DNA from: CAYPHY01 sp964410625
Lineage (GTDB): Bacteria > Chloroflexota > Anaerolineae > Promineifilales > Promineifilaceae
Direction of reading: 5' to 3'
Length of the DNA: 64,000 nucleotides
Assembly (NCBI GenBank): GCA_964410625.1
Contig: CAYPHY010000014.1
Span: forward strand, 28,093 to 92,092
The notes below the pieces were generated by a model. The model saw only the letters and a list, made by a program, of their open reading frames with translations. It had not been told where the DNA came from and ran no database searches. Made by a program: the position numbers and the translations under genes. Positions 55,367 to 63,943 of the stretch are shown here, in pieces (the first letter of the stretch is position 1; each line of letters starts with the position of its first letter).

Positions 55367-57895
55367 ATGAATTCCAAGAACTGGGAACGCTTTACGCAGC
55401 GCGCGCGCCGGGTTCTCAGCCTGGCGCAAGAAGAAGCGGAAAGGCTGAATCACAGCTATATCGGCAGTGAACATGTGCTGATTGGCTTGCTTCGCGAAGA
55501 AGGAGGCGTTGCCGGACGAGTCTTGCGTGAGCTAGGGCTGGATGTCGAGCGCGTCCAGCAAATGGTTGAACGTTTATCCGGTGGATCGGGGACACGCACC
55601 CCGTTCACCAAAACAGAATTATCCCCCAGCACCAAGCGCATCCTTGAGTTAGCAATCGAGGAAGCACGGCGCATGGGACAACATTATATTAGTACTGAAC
55701 ATCTCCTTCTGGCCCTAGCCCGCCAGAATGAAGGGCTGGCAATTGATGTCTTGCGTAAGTTTGGCATCAGCGCCGAGCAAATCCGCCGCCAAACGAAGCG
55801 GATGCTGAAAGAAAGCCCGGTGACCGCCAGCGAAGGGGTGGGAACAGGCCAACGCCGCGCCCCGGCAAAGAAAGAAAAGAGCAAAACGCCACTGGTGGAT
55901 CAATTGGCAACCGACCTGACGGCATTGGCGCAAGATTACGCGCTTGATCCAGTGATCGGCCGCCAGACGGAAATCGAACGAGTGATCCAAATCCTCGCCC
56001 GCCGCACCAAGAACAACCCCGCCCTCATCGGCCAACCCGGCGTGGGCAAGACGGCGATCATCGAAGGGCTGGCGCAGCGCATTGTGGATGGACAGGTTCC
56101 CGAAGTGCTGCAAAACAAGCGCGTTTTACAGCTGGATGTCGGTAGCCTGGTCGCCGGAACGATGTATCGCGGGCAGTTTGAAGAACGGCTGAAGCGCGTC
56201 ATCGAAGAGCTGAAATCGAGCGAATCCATTTTGTTCATTGACGAAGTCCACATGCTCGTTGGCGCGGGTTCGGCCGGTAGTTCAGTAGACGCGGCCAATA
56301 TTCTCAAACCATCATTGGCGCGTGGCGAACTGCAATGTATCGGCGCGACGACGATGGACGAGTATCGCAAGTACATCGAAAGTGATGCGGCGTTGGAACG
56401 GCGTTTCCAACCCGTCCATGTGGACGAACCCTCACCCGATGAGGCCGTCCAAATTTTGCGCGGCATCAAGGGCGCGTATGAACAGCACCATAATCTGTTC
56501 ATCACCGATGAGGCCATCGAAGCGGCCGTTGCTCTCTCCACCCGCTATGTCACCGACCGTTTTCTCCCCGACAAGGCGATTGACCTGATTGACGAAGGGG
56601 CGTCCCGTGTACGCATGTACCGCGTGCCACAGCCGACCGACATTCGCCAGGCTTATGATTCGCTGCGCGACTTGCGCGTGAAGCGCAATGACGCAGTGGA
56701 AGGGGGCCAGTTTGAAGAAGCGGCGCGAATACGGGCGCGGGAAGAGGAAATCCAACGCCAGCTTGACCAGATGCGGGCAGGCAAGAGCGAAGAAGAAGCG
56801 GCCGCCAATCTGACGGCCGAAGACGTGGCTGAAGTCCTCTCCATGTGGACCGGAATACCGGTGTATCAGTTGACCGAAGAAGAGTCGGCGCGACTGTTGC
56901 GCATGGAAGAGGAGATGAAAAAGCTGATCGTCGGCCAAGAAGAGGCGATAGAGGCGATGTCCAAAGCGGTGCGCCGGGCGCGTGCTGGTCTGAAGGACCC
57001 ACGCCGTCCTATTGGCTCCTTCATCTTCCTCGGCCCTACCGGTGTGGGCAAGACGGAAATGACCAAAGCCCTGGCCCGCTTCCTCTTTGGCAGCGAAGAT
57101 GCGCTGGTGCAATTGGACATGTCGGAGTTTATGGAACGCCACAGCATCGCCCGTCTCGTCGGCTCGCCGCCAGGCTATGTCGGCTTTGAAGACGCCGGTC
57201 AATTGACCGAAGCGGTGCGCCGCCGCCCCTACTCCATTGTCGTCTTTGACGAGATTGAAAAGGCCCATCCTGAAGCATTCAACTTGCTGCTACAAATCAT
57301 GGAAGAGGGTCGCCTGTCGGACGCGAAAGGGCAAAAGGTCAACTTCCGCAATGCGATCATCATTATGACCTCCAATGTTGGCGCGGAAACGATCAAGAAA
57401 GGCCCCAACCTCGGCTTTGCCTTCCAACGCGACTCAGCCACCGAAGGGGAAGCCAACTACCGCGATATGCAGAAGAAGCTGATGGAGCAACTGAAACGCT
57501 CCTTCCGGCCGGAGTTTCTCAACCGCGTGGATAGCATCGTCGTCTTCCGCCAGTTGCAAAAGGAAGACATCCGCCAGATTTCGGACATCATTCTCGAGGA
57601 AATCAACGAGCGTGTAACTGAGTACGATCTCTTACTGATGGCTTCCGAAGCAGCCAAAGATTGGCTAGCCGAGCATGGGCATGATACGGAATATGGGGCA
57701 CGGCCGCTACGCCGCCTGATGCAACGCACCATCGAAGACAAGCTCTCCGACGCCGTCCTCGGCGGAACCTTCCAACCTGGCGATACTGTCCTGGTTGATG
57801 TCGAGGATGATGATATTATCCTCCGTCACCCCGACGAAAGCGAACCGTTCGAACTAGCTACGGAAGGCGAAGGCCAGGCCTGGCCCACGATTTAA
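55367..57895 (+). CDS. clpC: ATP-dependent Clp protease ATP-binding subunit ClpC
   Basis: 842 residues. Two Clp-N repeats (about 5-70 and 80-150), AAA1 with Walker A GQPGVGKTAI near 222, and a UVR region near 429-465 (FEEAARIRAREEEIQRQLDQ). AAA2 has Walker A GPTGVGKTEMTKALARFLFG near 556 and sensor GAETIKKG. The LGF in PNLGFAFQRD (near 683) fits the ClpP-binding loop. GAAGAGG is the ribosome site. It unfolds proteins for ClpP. No ctsR or mcsB is seen upstream, so CtsR-type control is not indicated. A strong terminator follows. Confidence 0.96.
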   Translation: MNSKNWERFTQRARRVLSLAQEEAERLNHSYIGSEHVLIGLLREEGGVAGRVLRELGLDVERVQQMVERLSGGSGTRTPFTKTELSPSTKRILELAIEEARRMGQHYISTEHLLLALARQNEGLAIDVLRKFGISAEQIRRQTKRMLKESPVTASEGVGTGQRRAPAKKEKSKTPLVDQLATDLTALAQDYALDPVIGRQTEIERVIQILARRTKNNPALIGQPGVGKTAIIEGLAQRIVDGQVPEVLQNKRVLQLDVGSLVAGTMYRGQFEERLKRVIEELKSSESILFIDEVHMLVGAGSAGSSVDAANILKPSLARGELQCIGATTMDEYRKYIESDAALERRFQPVHVDEPSPDEAVQILRGIKGAYEQHHNLFITDEAIEAAVALSTRYVTDRFLPDKAIDLIDEGASRVRMYRVPQPTDIRQAYDSLRDLRVKRNDAVEGGQFEEAARIRAREEEIQRQLDQMRAGKSEEEAAANLTAEDVAEVLSMWTGIPVYQLTEEESARLLRMEEEMKKLIVGQEEAIEAMSKAVRRARAGLKDPRRPIGSFIFLGPTGVGKTEMTKALARFLFGSEDALVQLDMSEFMERHSIARLVGSPPGYVGFEDAGQLTEAVRRRPYSIVVFDEIEKAHPEAFNLLLQIMEEGRLSDAKGQKVNFRNAIIIMTSNVGAETIKKGPNLGFAFQRDSATEGEANYRDMQKKLMEQLKRSFRPEFLNRVDSIVVFRQLQKEDIRQISDIILEEINERVTEYDLLLMASEAAKDWLAEHGHDTEYGARPLRRLMQRTIEDKLSDAVLGGTFQPGDTVLVDVEDDDIILRHPDESEPFELATEGEGQAWPTI

Positions 57896-57920
57896 GACTC
57901 AAAGTTGACAGCTAAGATTT

Positions 57921-57952
57921 AAGCCCGTCGGGAAAATTCCGGCGGGCTTTTT
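57921..57952 (+). terminator. Rho-independent terminator of clpC
   Basis: AAGCCCGTCGG-GAAAATT-CCGGCGGGCTT followed by TTTA. A GC-rich stem, short loop and T run 25 bases after the clpC stop; it may work for the converging ligase-like gene as well. Confidence 0.85.
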
Positions 57953-57955
57953 ACT

Positions 57956-59413
57956 TTATGAGGGTTCGGCAGGAGCGAGGCTGGTATCTATAGACTTTTT
58001 ACCAAGTCTTGTCGCGGCCGTCGCCAGCCCCACCAAAAACCAAAACACCGTCACCGCGTGGTGAAATTCCATGTTAAAGAGATAGTGGTCGAAGACGCCT
58101 GCGACCAGGCCACCAATCAGCGCAGCATGGAGGCCAAGCCAAAGCGCATCCCGTTGCTCATTGCCGCGGAATGCGCTGCGATTGACAAAGGCATAGCCAA
58201 AGAGTGTCCCCATCACCACAAAAAACGCCAACAGACCGAACGCCCCCATCCTGATTGCGATGGTGAAATAGACATTGGCTACTGCCAGATAAATATCAAT
58301 ATCGGGCGTCCCGGCAAAGCCAACGCCGAAGATGGGATAACGGCCGATAGCGATCAACGCATCCTTGTACTCCCCAAAGCGCATCTGCGTTGCTAAATCG
58401 TCACCCTGGAAGCCTTCAAAGAAACGGCCGACATACTCCTGCGTCATCGGCAAGAGTAGCAGTAGCAATCCAGCGACAACCAGGTAGGGCAACAATCTCC
58501 GGTAACGAGCGACTGTCACGAAACCTAACCCGGCTACCAACCCTAACATCGCCCCGCGGGAAAAAGTTAGAATCAGCGCGATCACGATCAAACCGGTCAA
58601 AATCCAGGTTAGCCAGCGTGGGAAGAGCGGCCGTTTCGCCACCACTTGCGGCCCGGCCAACGCGCCGAGCATCAGCAACAACCCGCCCAGGCTGTTCGGG
58701 TCTACCGACGTGCCAATCGCCCGTTCCGAGAGCGCCGGGTTTTCCTCAATATAGCGAATCACCCATCCCCCCGGATAGCCCAGGCGTTGCAGCAAATTGA
58801 GCAAGGTGTTGGCAGTGTCGTCGGGCAAGAGCCAAAGGCCGATGGCAACGGCCGCAGCCCCCGCCCCAGCCAACAAAATAAACTTCACCAGTCGTTCCAA
58901 CCGCTCCCAACTGGAGCAGTAATCTACCACAATCAGCACAAAGCCGAGGCTCAGCAACAGTTCGGCGAACTTACGCAATAAGGTTGGGGTCAATGGGCCA
59001 TTGGGCAGGCCAAAGATAAAGGCGAAGATAGCGACGATGATAAAGGCGATCAGTGGAAGTGTGATCGGCGCCAGTGCCACCCGCCGCTGCTTGCCGGTAA
59101 TCAACCCCAACAACCAGACCAGGACAACCGCGCCTAATGCCAGGTCAAGGAAGGTCGGCGTCAGACCAATATCAATGGGAATGGTGGCAAAGGGTAGCAG
59201 GCTGATAACGCCAATGACGCCGAAAAAACCAAGCTCGATGTTGCTCAGCACCAACCAGACAGCGACCCCGGCCAACAACACGGCCGCCGCCGCCAACGGC
59301 CCCCCCACCGCCAGAACGATCCCGCCAAGGACGGCCGCTACTCCCGCCAACAAACCCAAGCCCAATGGAGAAAGTGCTGGATTCAAAATGCGTTTTGTCT
59401 CGTAGACTCTCAT
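57956..59413 (-). CDS. O-antigen ligase/polymerase-like membrane protein (Wzy/WaaL superfamily)
   Basis: 485 residues from ATG 59413 (TTG 59428 alternative). About 12 membrane segments. GTSVDPNSLGGLLLMLGALA is the conserved segment before the large outer loop. That loop contains YVGRFFEGFQGDDLATQMRF and GEYKDALIAIGRYPIFGVGF, with the Arg and the IFGVG motif typical of Wzy_C/WaaL proteins. It joins lipid-linked repeat units or attaches glycan to an acceptor, at the outer face. It starts 7 bases after the giant GT-C gene stop, so both are probably one operon. Confidence 0.88.
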   Translation of the reverse strand: MRVYETKRILNPALSPLGLGLLAGVAAVLGGIVLAVGGPLAAAAVLLAGVAVWLVLSNIELGFFGVIGVISLLPFATIPIDIGLTPTFLDLALGAVVLVWLLGLITGKQRRVALAPITLPLIAFIIVAIFAFIFGLPNGPLTPTLLRKFAELLLSLGFVLIVVDYCSSWERLERLVKFILLAGAGAAAVAIGLWLLPDDTANTLLNLLQRLGYPGGWVIRYIEENPALSERAIGTSVDPNSLGGLLLMLGALAGPQVVAKRPLFPRWLTWILTGLIVIALILTFSRGAMLGLVAGLGFVTVARYRRLLPYLVVAGLLLLLLPMTQEYVGRFFEGFQGDDLATQMRFGEYKDALIAIGRYPIFGVGFAGTPDIDIYLAVANVYFTIAIRMGAFGLLAFFVVMGTLFGYAFVNRSAFRGNEQRDALWLGLHAALIGGLVAGVFDHYLFNMEFHHAVTVFWFLVGLATAATRLGKKSIDTSLAPAEPS

Positions 59414-59420
59414 TCGTATA

Positions 59421-61823
59421 TTAATCAACCCGAATCTGCGTCAACACCAAAAAATCATCCGTCAAGCGGCCGTCCTCTGTCACCAATTGTAACCGGTCGA
59501 AGCCGCCATCGGCCGTGCGAGTATACAGGCCAATGATGAGTGGATACAAATCGGGTGGGGTATCGGGGCTGAGCGCGAGTTGCATTTCCACCGTTTCCAC
59601 TTCGCCCGTTGTCCATGAGGAAGTCGGCCGCGCCGGGGCAATATCCTGTCCCGCCCAACGGGTGGTATCCTCGTCCACCACCTGTGCAAAAAAAGTGTAC
59701 TCCTCCGGCAGGCTCTGGTTGGCCCGCCAGTAGGTTGTTAAGATGATCTCGCCGCCTGCATTCGCTCGGCGCGGGGCTACCTCCGATCCTACCAGCTCCA
59801 GGCCATGTTCAAACATCACCGATACCGGATTAGGATAGTCACCCTCTGGGGCAGCAAGCATCACCGTTTCCAACAGTACCGCATCACCGCCCTGTTCAGT
59901 CAACAAGCGTTCGCCGGTTTGGTAATCATACAAGCCAATCGCCAGTTCCAGATCGGCGGGAGCAACAGCCGTCGCCGGAACAGTCAGCCGGTAGCCGTTG
60001 ACCACCCGCTGCCCCGGCTCTAGTAAGCGTGTCGCCAGCAACCCCTGCCCCGGAAACATATCTCGCTGGGCGATCGGCCGTTCAATCACCGGATCATTCA
60101 AATGGACAAAAACGCTCCAATCCCGTTCCATCGGCCGCAACGCCTCCCACTCTAGCCACAACCACACTGACTCCCCTGGTTGGACTCGTCGCTGCTCTAA
60201 ACGGTAGCCCAATAGTCGCATCTGATCGCCAAAGTCAATTTCAACACGTTCCGGCAAGGATTCGGCCGCTGGTGGCGGTTCATAGGCCGGTTTGATCCAG
60301 ACAAAGGGAGCAACGGCGGCGACGACAAACAGAAACAGCCCCAACGCCGTTACCGGCCACGCAGCCCAACGCGAGGGCAACCAGCCCACCAACCCAACAA
60401 CCATTAGTACACTCAGCGCGGAAATCGCCGTGAAAACCAGCCGCCCTTGTGATGACCAGGTGGTGGTCGCCCATTGGACCAGGCCATAGACGACGGCCGC
60501 CGACAGCAAACAACAAACTAGCAAGGCAAAGTGGCGCTCGACGATTTGCATCAATCGCTGCAACCAATCGCCAACCGCTTCACGCCAGTGCCGAACCTCT
60601 ATGCGAAGGAGTTGTGCTATATAAAGGATAAAGCCGATGACACTGACCAGGGCAACCCCATTGAGGAGCCGGTAAATCCAGGTTGCCATCGGGATATTGA
60701 CCCCGCCAAATAACCCCCAATAGGCCATCATAAAGCCCCAACGCTCACCCCACAACTGGCGTGGCGAAGCTGGATGTCCACGCTGGCCCAATACGGCGAT
60801 AAAAGCATTCCAACCCAACCAGTCGCCATACAGGACGATATTACGGTAATACCACCAACCAGCAATGAGCAACACCGGCAGCAGCAGTACGGCCGTGTAG
60901 GCGGCCGTTCTAACCAACACCCTGGGAATAGTGGCGAGTGATGAGTGGGGAGTGAGGAATGGAGAGTGGGGAGTGGAGAGTAAAGAGGCTCCTCCACTCC
61001 TCTGCCCCTCCGCTCCCCCGCCCCTCTGCTCCTGCCGCCAGGCCACCACCCCCAACGCACCTATCGCCAACGGGATTAATCCTAGTGTGCCTTCCTTGGT
61101 CAACACGGCTAAGCCAATCACTACCCCCAGTAGGACAATCCTCTGGATTGTCCGTCTAGTAGAAGACAATCCAGAGGATTGTCCTACGTTGTGTTTAACC
61201 AGCAGAATGAGCAAGAGGAGCGTTAGCGAGGCTAAGGGTATGGCCAGGTTGTCGTTGTTCACCGCGCCGCTGATAAAGAGAAACATCGGCAGAAAGGCAT
61301 TGGCGGCCGCCGCCCCCAACCCGATCTCCGGCCGTCCGGGCGCCACTTCACGGCCGATGCGGTAAGTCAAATAAACCGTCGTCGCGCCTAACAACACCGA
61401 AAAGAGGCGCACAATGCGCACGGCCAACAATGTTCCTTGCCAGGGGTCGGCCGCCGGATCGTGGATCGCCAGATTGGTGTTGCCATCGGCCGTGATCACC
61501 CCATTGTCCACATGCGGATTCAGCCAGCGTACCTGCTCCATATCGGAGGTATCAATCCAAAAGGTCAGCGCCGCGCCGAGATAGTAATAGAGTGGGGGTT
61601 GGCTCGCTTCCTGGTTCCATGGCCCGGCCAGCGCCGGATCAAAGACCTGCACCGGCAACGGGTTGCCATCAGCCAGGTGGCGGATCATCGGATAGTGCCA
61701 TAGCTCATCCGATGCCTCAAAAGCAGGCGTCACCAGGGCATAGATTGAGCCAAGCACAACAAAGAGGATCAAAATCAGCGCAAGTACGCGCTTTTCATAC
61801 GGCCGAGGCACTTCCACTTCCAT
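59421..61823 (-). CDS. Giant GT-C membrane protein (DUF2142/GT39-like)
   Basis: 800 residues. GGGGGAG before ATG 61823 supports the start. The first loop has TPAFEASDELWHYPMIRHLA with the acidic DE motif, followed by QEASQPPLYYYLGAALTFWI. Around ten membrane segments lead to an outer part with two FVHL modules (VWLWLEWEALRPMERDWSVF; IILTTYWRANQSLPEEYTFF). In-frame repeats encode residues ~213-232 (family I; GQSSGLSSTRRTIQRIVL) and ~268-297 (family C; SGGASLLSTPHSPFLTPHSS). Both lie between membrane segments. A polyprenyl-phosphate donor is likely. Confidence 0.78.
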   Translation of the reverse strand: MEVEVPRPYEKRVLALILILFVVLGSIYALVTPAFEASDELWHYPMIRHLADGNPLPVQVFDPALAGPWNQEASQPPLYYYLGAALTFWIDTSDMEQVRWLNPHVDNGVITADGNTNLAIHDPAADPWQGTLLAVRIVRLFSVLLGATTVYLTYRIGREVAPGRPEIGLGAAAANAFLPMFLFISGAVNNDNLAIPLASLTLLLLILLVKHNVGQSSGLSSTRRTIQRIVLLGVVIGLAVLTKEGTLGLIPLAIGALGVVAWRQEQRGGGAEGQRSGGASLLSTPHSPFLTPHSSLATIPRVLVRTAAYTAVLLLPVLLIAGWWYYRNIVLYGDWLGWNAFIAVLGQRGHPASPRQLWGERWGFMMAYWGLFGGVNIPMATWIYRLLNGVALVSVIGFILYIAQLLRIEVRHWREAVGDWLQRLMQIVERHFALLVCCLLSAAVVYGLVQWATTTWSSQGRLVFTAISALSVLMVVGLVGWLPSRWAAWPVTALGLFLFVVAAVAPFVWIKPAYEPPPAAESLPERVEIDFGDQMRLLGYRLEQRRVQPGESVWLWLEWEALRPMERDWSVFVHLNDPVIERPIAQRDMFPGQGLLATRLLEPGQRVVNGYRLTVPATAVAPADLELAIGLYDYQTGERLLTEQGGDAVLLETVMLAAPEGDYPNPVSVMFEHGLELVGSEVAPRRANAGGEIILTTYWRANQSLPEEYTFFAQVVDEDTTRWAGQDIAPARPTSSWTTGEVETVEMQLALSPDTPPDLYPLIIGLYTRTADGGFDRLQLVTEDGRLTDDFLVLTQIRVD
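60936..61020. repeat. Family C repeat inside giant GT-C gene
   Basis: GTGGCGAGTGATGAGTGGGG with AGTGGGGAGTGGAGAGTAAA faces CTCCTCCACTCCTCTGCCCC. The intergenic copy at 23593 has the same AGTGGGGAGTGGAGAGTAAA word. Confidence 0.88.
61130..61187. repeat. Family I double hairpin inside giant GT-C gene
   Basis: A perfect 23-bp inverted repeat (61130-61152 and 61165-61187) with a 12-base loop. Each arm holds GACAATCCTCTGGATTGTC or its complement. It matches the intergenic copy at 15259-15325 except for loop and end bases. The protein reads through it. Confidence 0.92.
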
Positions 61824-62153
61824 CTCCCCCTAATTTTACCGGCAAGCCCCCGACTCGCCACCTGCGCTTTCCCAACATTCAGACTACGCGGCGCTAAATA
61901 GCCTATATCTTAAGTGCTGGCGCAAGCATTCCTGTTATCATTAGGGTGAGTGTTGGCTGAATTCACGCCCTGTCAATTGACGGCCAGTAGTGATGGGCTT
62001 AAAATGCTCAGGTTAAACAGAAACAAACTTTCCTGTGGAGCGGCCGGTCTGGTCACTTAATTGAAAGCAGGACGCGGACGAACGCGGACAAACGCTGATA
62101 AATCAATCTTCCAGCTATTACTGCCATCGTTTGCGAAGACAGTTAAGGAAACT
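61824..62153. other. Intergenic region between divergent genes
   Basis: 330 bp without a convincing gene. It should carry promoters for the giant GT-C gene (minus) and the DedA gene (plus). A family M tract (62066-62105) lies in the last part and creates a false in-frame extension of the DedA protein. Confidence 0.5.
62066..62105. repeat. Family M repeat upstream of DedA gene
   Basis: CAGGACGCGGACGAACGCGG with ACAAACGCTGATAAATC; read on the other strand it is GATTTATCAGCGTTTGTCCG. Similar wording to the in-gene copy at 27755. Confidence 0.7.
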
Positions 62154-62846
62154 ATGTTGTCACAAATAATTGACTTTTTTATCCAACTCTTCCACCAGAT
62201 GTCGGGATTCTTTCCCTTGCCGATTTTTGTCTTTGTAGGGGCGTTTGTTGAGGAGTTAGTTGCACCCATTCCCTCACCCATTGTTATGACCCTCGCCGGC
62301 TCAGTGGCGAAATCACAGGGCCAAACGGTTGTCTATCTGGGCTGGCTGGCACTTATCGGCGCCGTTGGCAAGACCTTTGGCAGCTATTTGCTCTATCTGG
62401 TGGTGGATCGGGCGGGAGATTGGTTTTTAGATAAATTCGGCCGTTTCGTCGGCGTCTCTTCCGAAGAAATCGAGCAATTCGGCCGTTTGCTGAACAAAGG
62501 CTGGAAAGATGATGTCGTGCTGGTCATCCTCCGCGCCCTGCCGATCATGCCGACTGCGCCAGTCTCTATCGTTTGCGGCCTGATTGGTCTCAACCTGGTC
62601 ACTTATTTGCGCTCCACGTTCATTGGGACGCTGCTCCGCAACATTTTCTACCTTTACTTAGGCTATACCACCATTGGCGCGTTGGAGTCGCTCAACGAAG
62701 GGCTAGATGGCCTGGAAGTATATGGCTACGCCATTTTCTTCATCCTGCTAGCCGCTGGCGCGGTGGCCTTCTATCTTTATCGTCGCCAGGGAATGAACGC
62801 CCGTCTCCTGGAGCGATGGACTGGGCCAAAAAGTGCGGAGAAATAA
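62154..62846 (+). CDS. DedA/SNARE-associated membrane protein (VTT domain)
   Basis: 230 residues from ATG 62154 with AAGGA 5-9 bases upstream; a longer frame from 62061 is repeat-derived. FVGAFVEELVAPIPSPIVMT has the conserved Glu and Pro of the re-entrant loop, and VILRALPIMPTAPVSIVCGL carries the conserved Arg. C-terminal segments (IFFILLAAGAVAFYLYRRQG) end in a basic tail. Relatives recycle undecaprenyl phosphate or flip lipids, which would fit a glycan-rich envelope. It is monocistronic, followed by a family A hairpin. Confidence 0.88.
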   Translation: MLSQIIDFFIQLFHQMSGFFPLPIFVFVGAFVEELVAPIPSPIVMTLAGSVAKSQGQTVVYLGWLALIGAVGKTFGSYLLYLVVDRAGDWFLDKFGRFVGVSSEEIEQFGRLLNKGWKDDVVLVILRALPIMPTAPVSIVCGLIGLNLVTYLRSTFIGTLLRNIFYLYLGYTTIGALESLNEGLDGLEVYGYAIFFILLAAGAVAFYLYRRQGMNARLLERWTGPKSAEK

Positions 62847-62853
62847 TCCTATC

Positions 62854-62886
62854 AGAAACCGGGTTTTTAAGAAAAACCCGGTTTCT
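62854..62886. repeat. Family A hairpin after DedA gene
   Basis: A perfect 15-bp stem (AGAAACCGGGTTTTT / AAAAACCCGGTTTCT) with loop AAG, 7 bases after the stop. The T run inside the stem suits a terminator. Confidence 0.8.
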
Positions 62887-62917
62887 AAATATTAGCAACC
62901 CGTGTCATAAAAAGAGA

Positions 62918-62937
62918 AAGCCCGCTGGCGCGGGCTT
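62918..62937 (-). terminator. Terminator-like hairpin, minus orientation
   Basis: AAGCCCGC-TGGC-GCGGGCTT. The T tract (TCTCTTTTT) follows on the minus strand, so it would stop transcripts arriving from the regulator side. Its purpose is unclear. Confidence 0.5.
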
Positions 62938-63018
62938 CTGGGAAAATACCCCCTCAATAGCACCCTGAGTTAGATCAGACGGACACGTACCTAATTTCGT
63001 AGCCGATTCTCCAACTCG

Positions 63019-63048
63019 TTGACAAGCTTATAGACCTGTCGTTATACT
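63019..63048 (+). promoter_or_regulatory. Promoter of the XRE/MmyB regulator
   Basis: TTGACA (63019-63024), an 18-base spacer, then TATACT (63043-63048). A near-consensus promoter with a leader of about 45 bases. Confidence 0.7.
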
Positions 63049-63069
63049 GTAAATGGGATGCTTTTTACC

Positions 63070-63094
63070 GGTATAAAATAGGATGGTATAAAAT
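63070..63094 (+). promoter_or_regulatory. Twin GGTATAAAAT boxes, putative operator
   Basis: GGTATAAAAT occurs at 63070-63079 and 63085-63094, 15 bases apart, between promoter and start codon of the regulator gene. Autoregulation by the XRE protein is an inference. Confidence 0.5.
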
Positions 63095-63099
63095 CAACC

Positions 63100-63942
63100 A
63101 TGAACAGTGAAGAAAGACGAGTTCAGTTGGGGGATTTCTTGCGGCGGGCGCGGGAACGGCTCACGCCGGAGAGTATTGGCCTTTCTTCGCACGGCCGTCG
63201 CCGCACACCGGGCCTGCGGCGCGAGGAAGTCGCTTCCCTCTCCGGCATCAGCATTAATTATTATACCAAGATTGAACAAGGACGGATTGACGTCACCCGC
63301 CACGTATTAGAGTCCATTTGCCACACGCTACGATTGGGCGAGGCGGAAATGGACTTTGCGCTGGCGTTAATCCCTGGCAGGACGGCGTTTGACCTCAACG
63401 GCCGCCCGGAAGTGATTAGTCCCGCCCTGCAGCATGTCCTCAAACATCTTGGCAACAACCCTGCCTATATCATGGGCAGGCGTTGGGATACGCTGGCCTG
63501 GAATCCAGCCTTTGCCGCCACCTTTGTTGACCTGGAGCCGCTGCCCTTTCTGGCGCGTAATGTCTTGGTGCAGATGTTCACCGTGCCAATTGTCCGTACC
63601 TTTATTGGCGATTGGGAACGCCATGCCCGCAACATCTTGGCCGAGTTCCGCGCCAACTTCGCTCACTATCACAACGACCCCTCCTTCCATGAGTTGATCA
63701 GCTTTCTGGAAGCCAACAGCCCCGAATTTCGCAAATGGTGGGCGGAGGACAAAAAGGTGGGCGGCACGGCCGAAACCAACAAAGAGATTCACCATCCGGC
63801 CGTTGGCTGCCTACGCCTGCTGCAAACAGGCTTCTATTCCGACGACGCTCCGGCCATTCGCCTGGTCTTATACCTCCCCCTGGACAAGGAAACAGAGCGA
63901 AAGTTGGCTTTTTTGAGTGAACAAGCGGCCGCCGGTAAGTGA
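63100..63942 (+). CDS. XRE-family regulator with MmyB-like ligand-binding domain
   Basis: 280 residues. The N-terminal helix-turn-helix (about 8-75) shows LGDFLRRARERLTPESIGLS and RRTPGLRREEVASLSGISIN with YYTKIEQGR, typical of MmyB-type regulators. The C-terminal domain (about 105-265, NPAYIMGRRWDTLAWNPAFA, EFRKWWAEDKKV) is the PAS-like MmyB ligand-binding part thought to bind fatty-acid-like molecules. Such proteins often control a neighbouring oxidoreductase gene, which may lie beyond the window. Good promoter and twin boxes precede it. The ribosome site is weak. Confidence 0.92.
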   Translation: MNSEERRVQLGDFLRRARERLTPESIGLSSHGRRRTPGLRREEVASLSGISINYYTKIEQGRIDVTRHVLESICHTLRLGEAEMDFALALIPGRTAFDLNGRPEVISPALQHVLKHLGNNPAYIMGRRWDTLAWNPAFAATFVDLEPLPFLARNVLVQMFTVPIVRTFIGDWERHARNILAEFRANFAHYHNDPSFHELISFLEANSPEFRKWWAEDKKVGGTAETNKEIHHPAVGCLRLLQTGFYSDDAPAIRLVLYLPLDKETERKLAFLSEQAAAGK

Positions 63943-63943
63943 C

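Noticed and set aside
56432..57268. Minus-strand open frame inside clpC
   Set aside because: His/Arg/Phe-rich shadow of the second AAA region of clpC.
62061..62153. N-terminal extension of the DedA protein
   Set aside because: The codons are family M repeat DNA, and AAGGA stands before ATG 62154.
62918..62937. Main terminator of the DedA gene
   Set aside because: The T tract follows on the minus strand only; the family A hairpin at 62854 is better placed.
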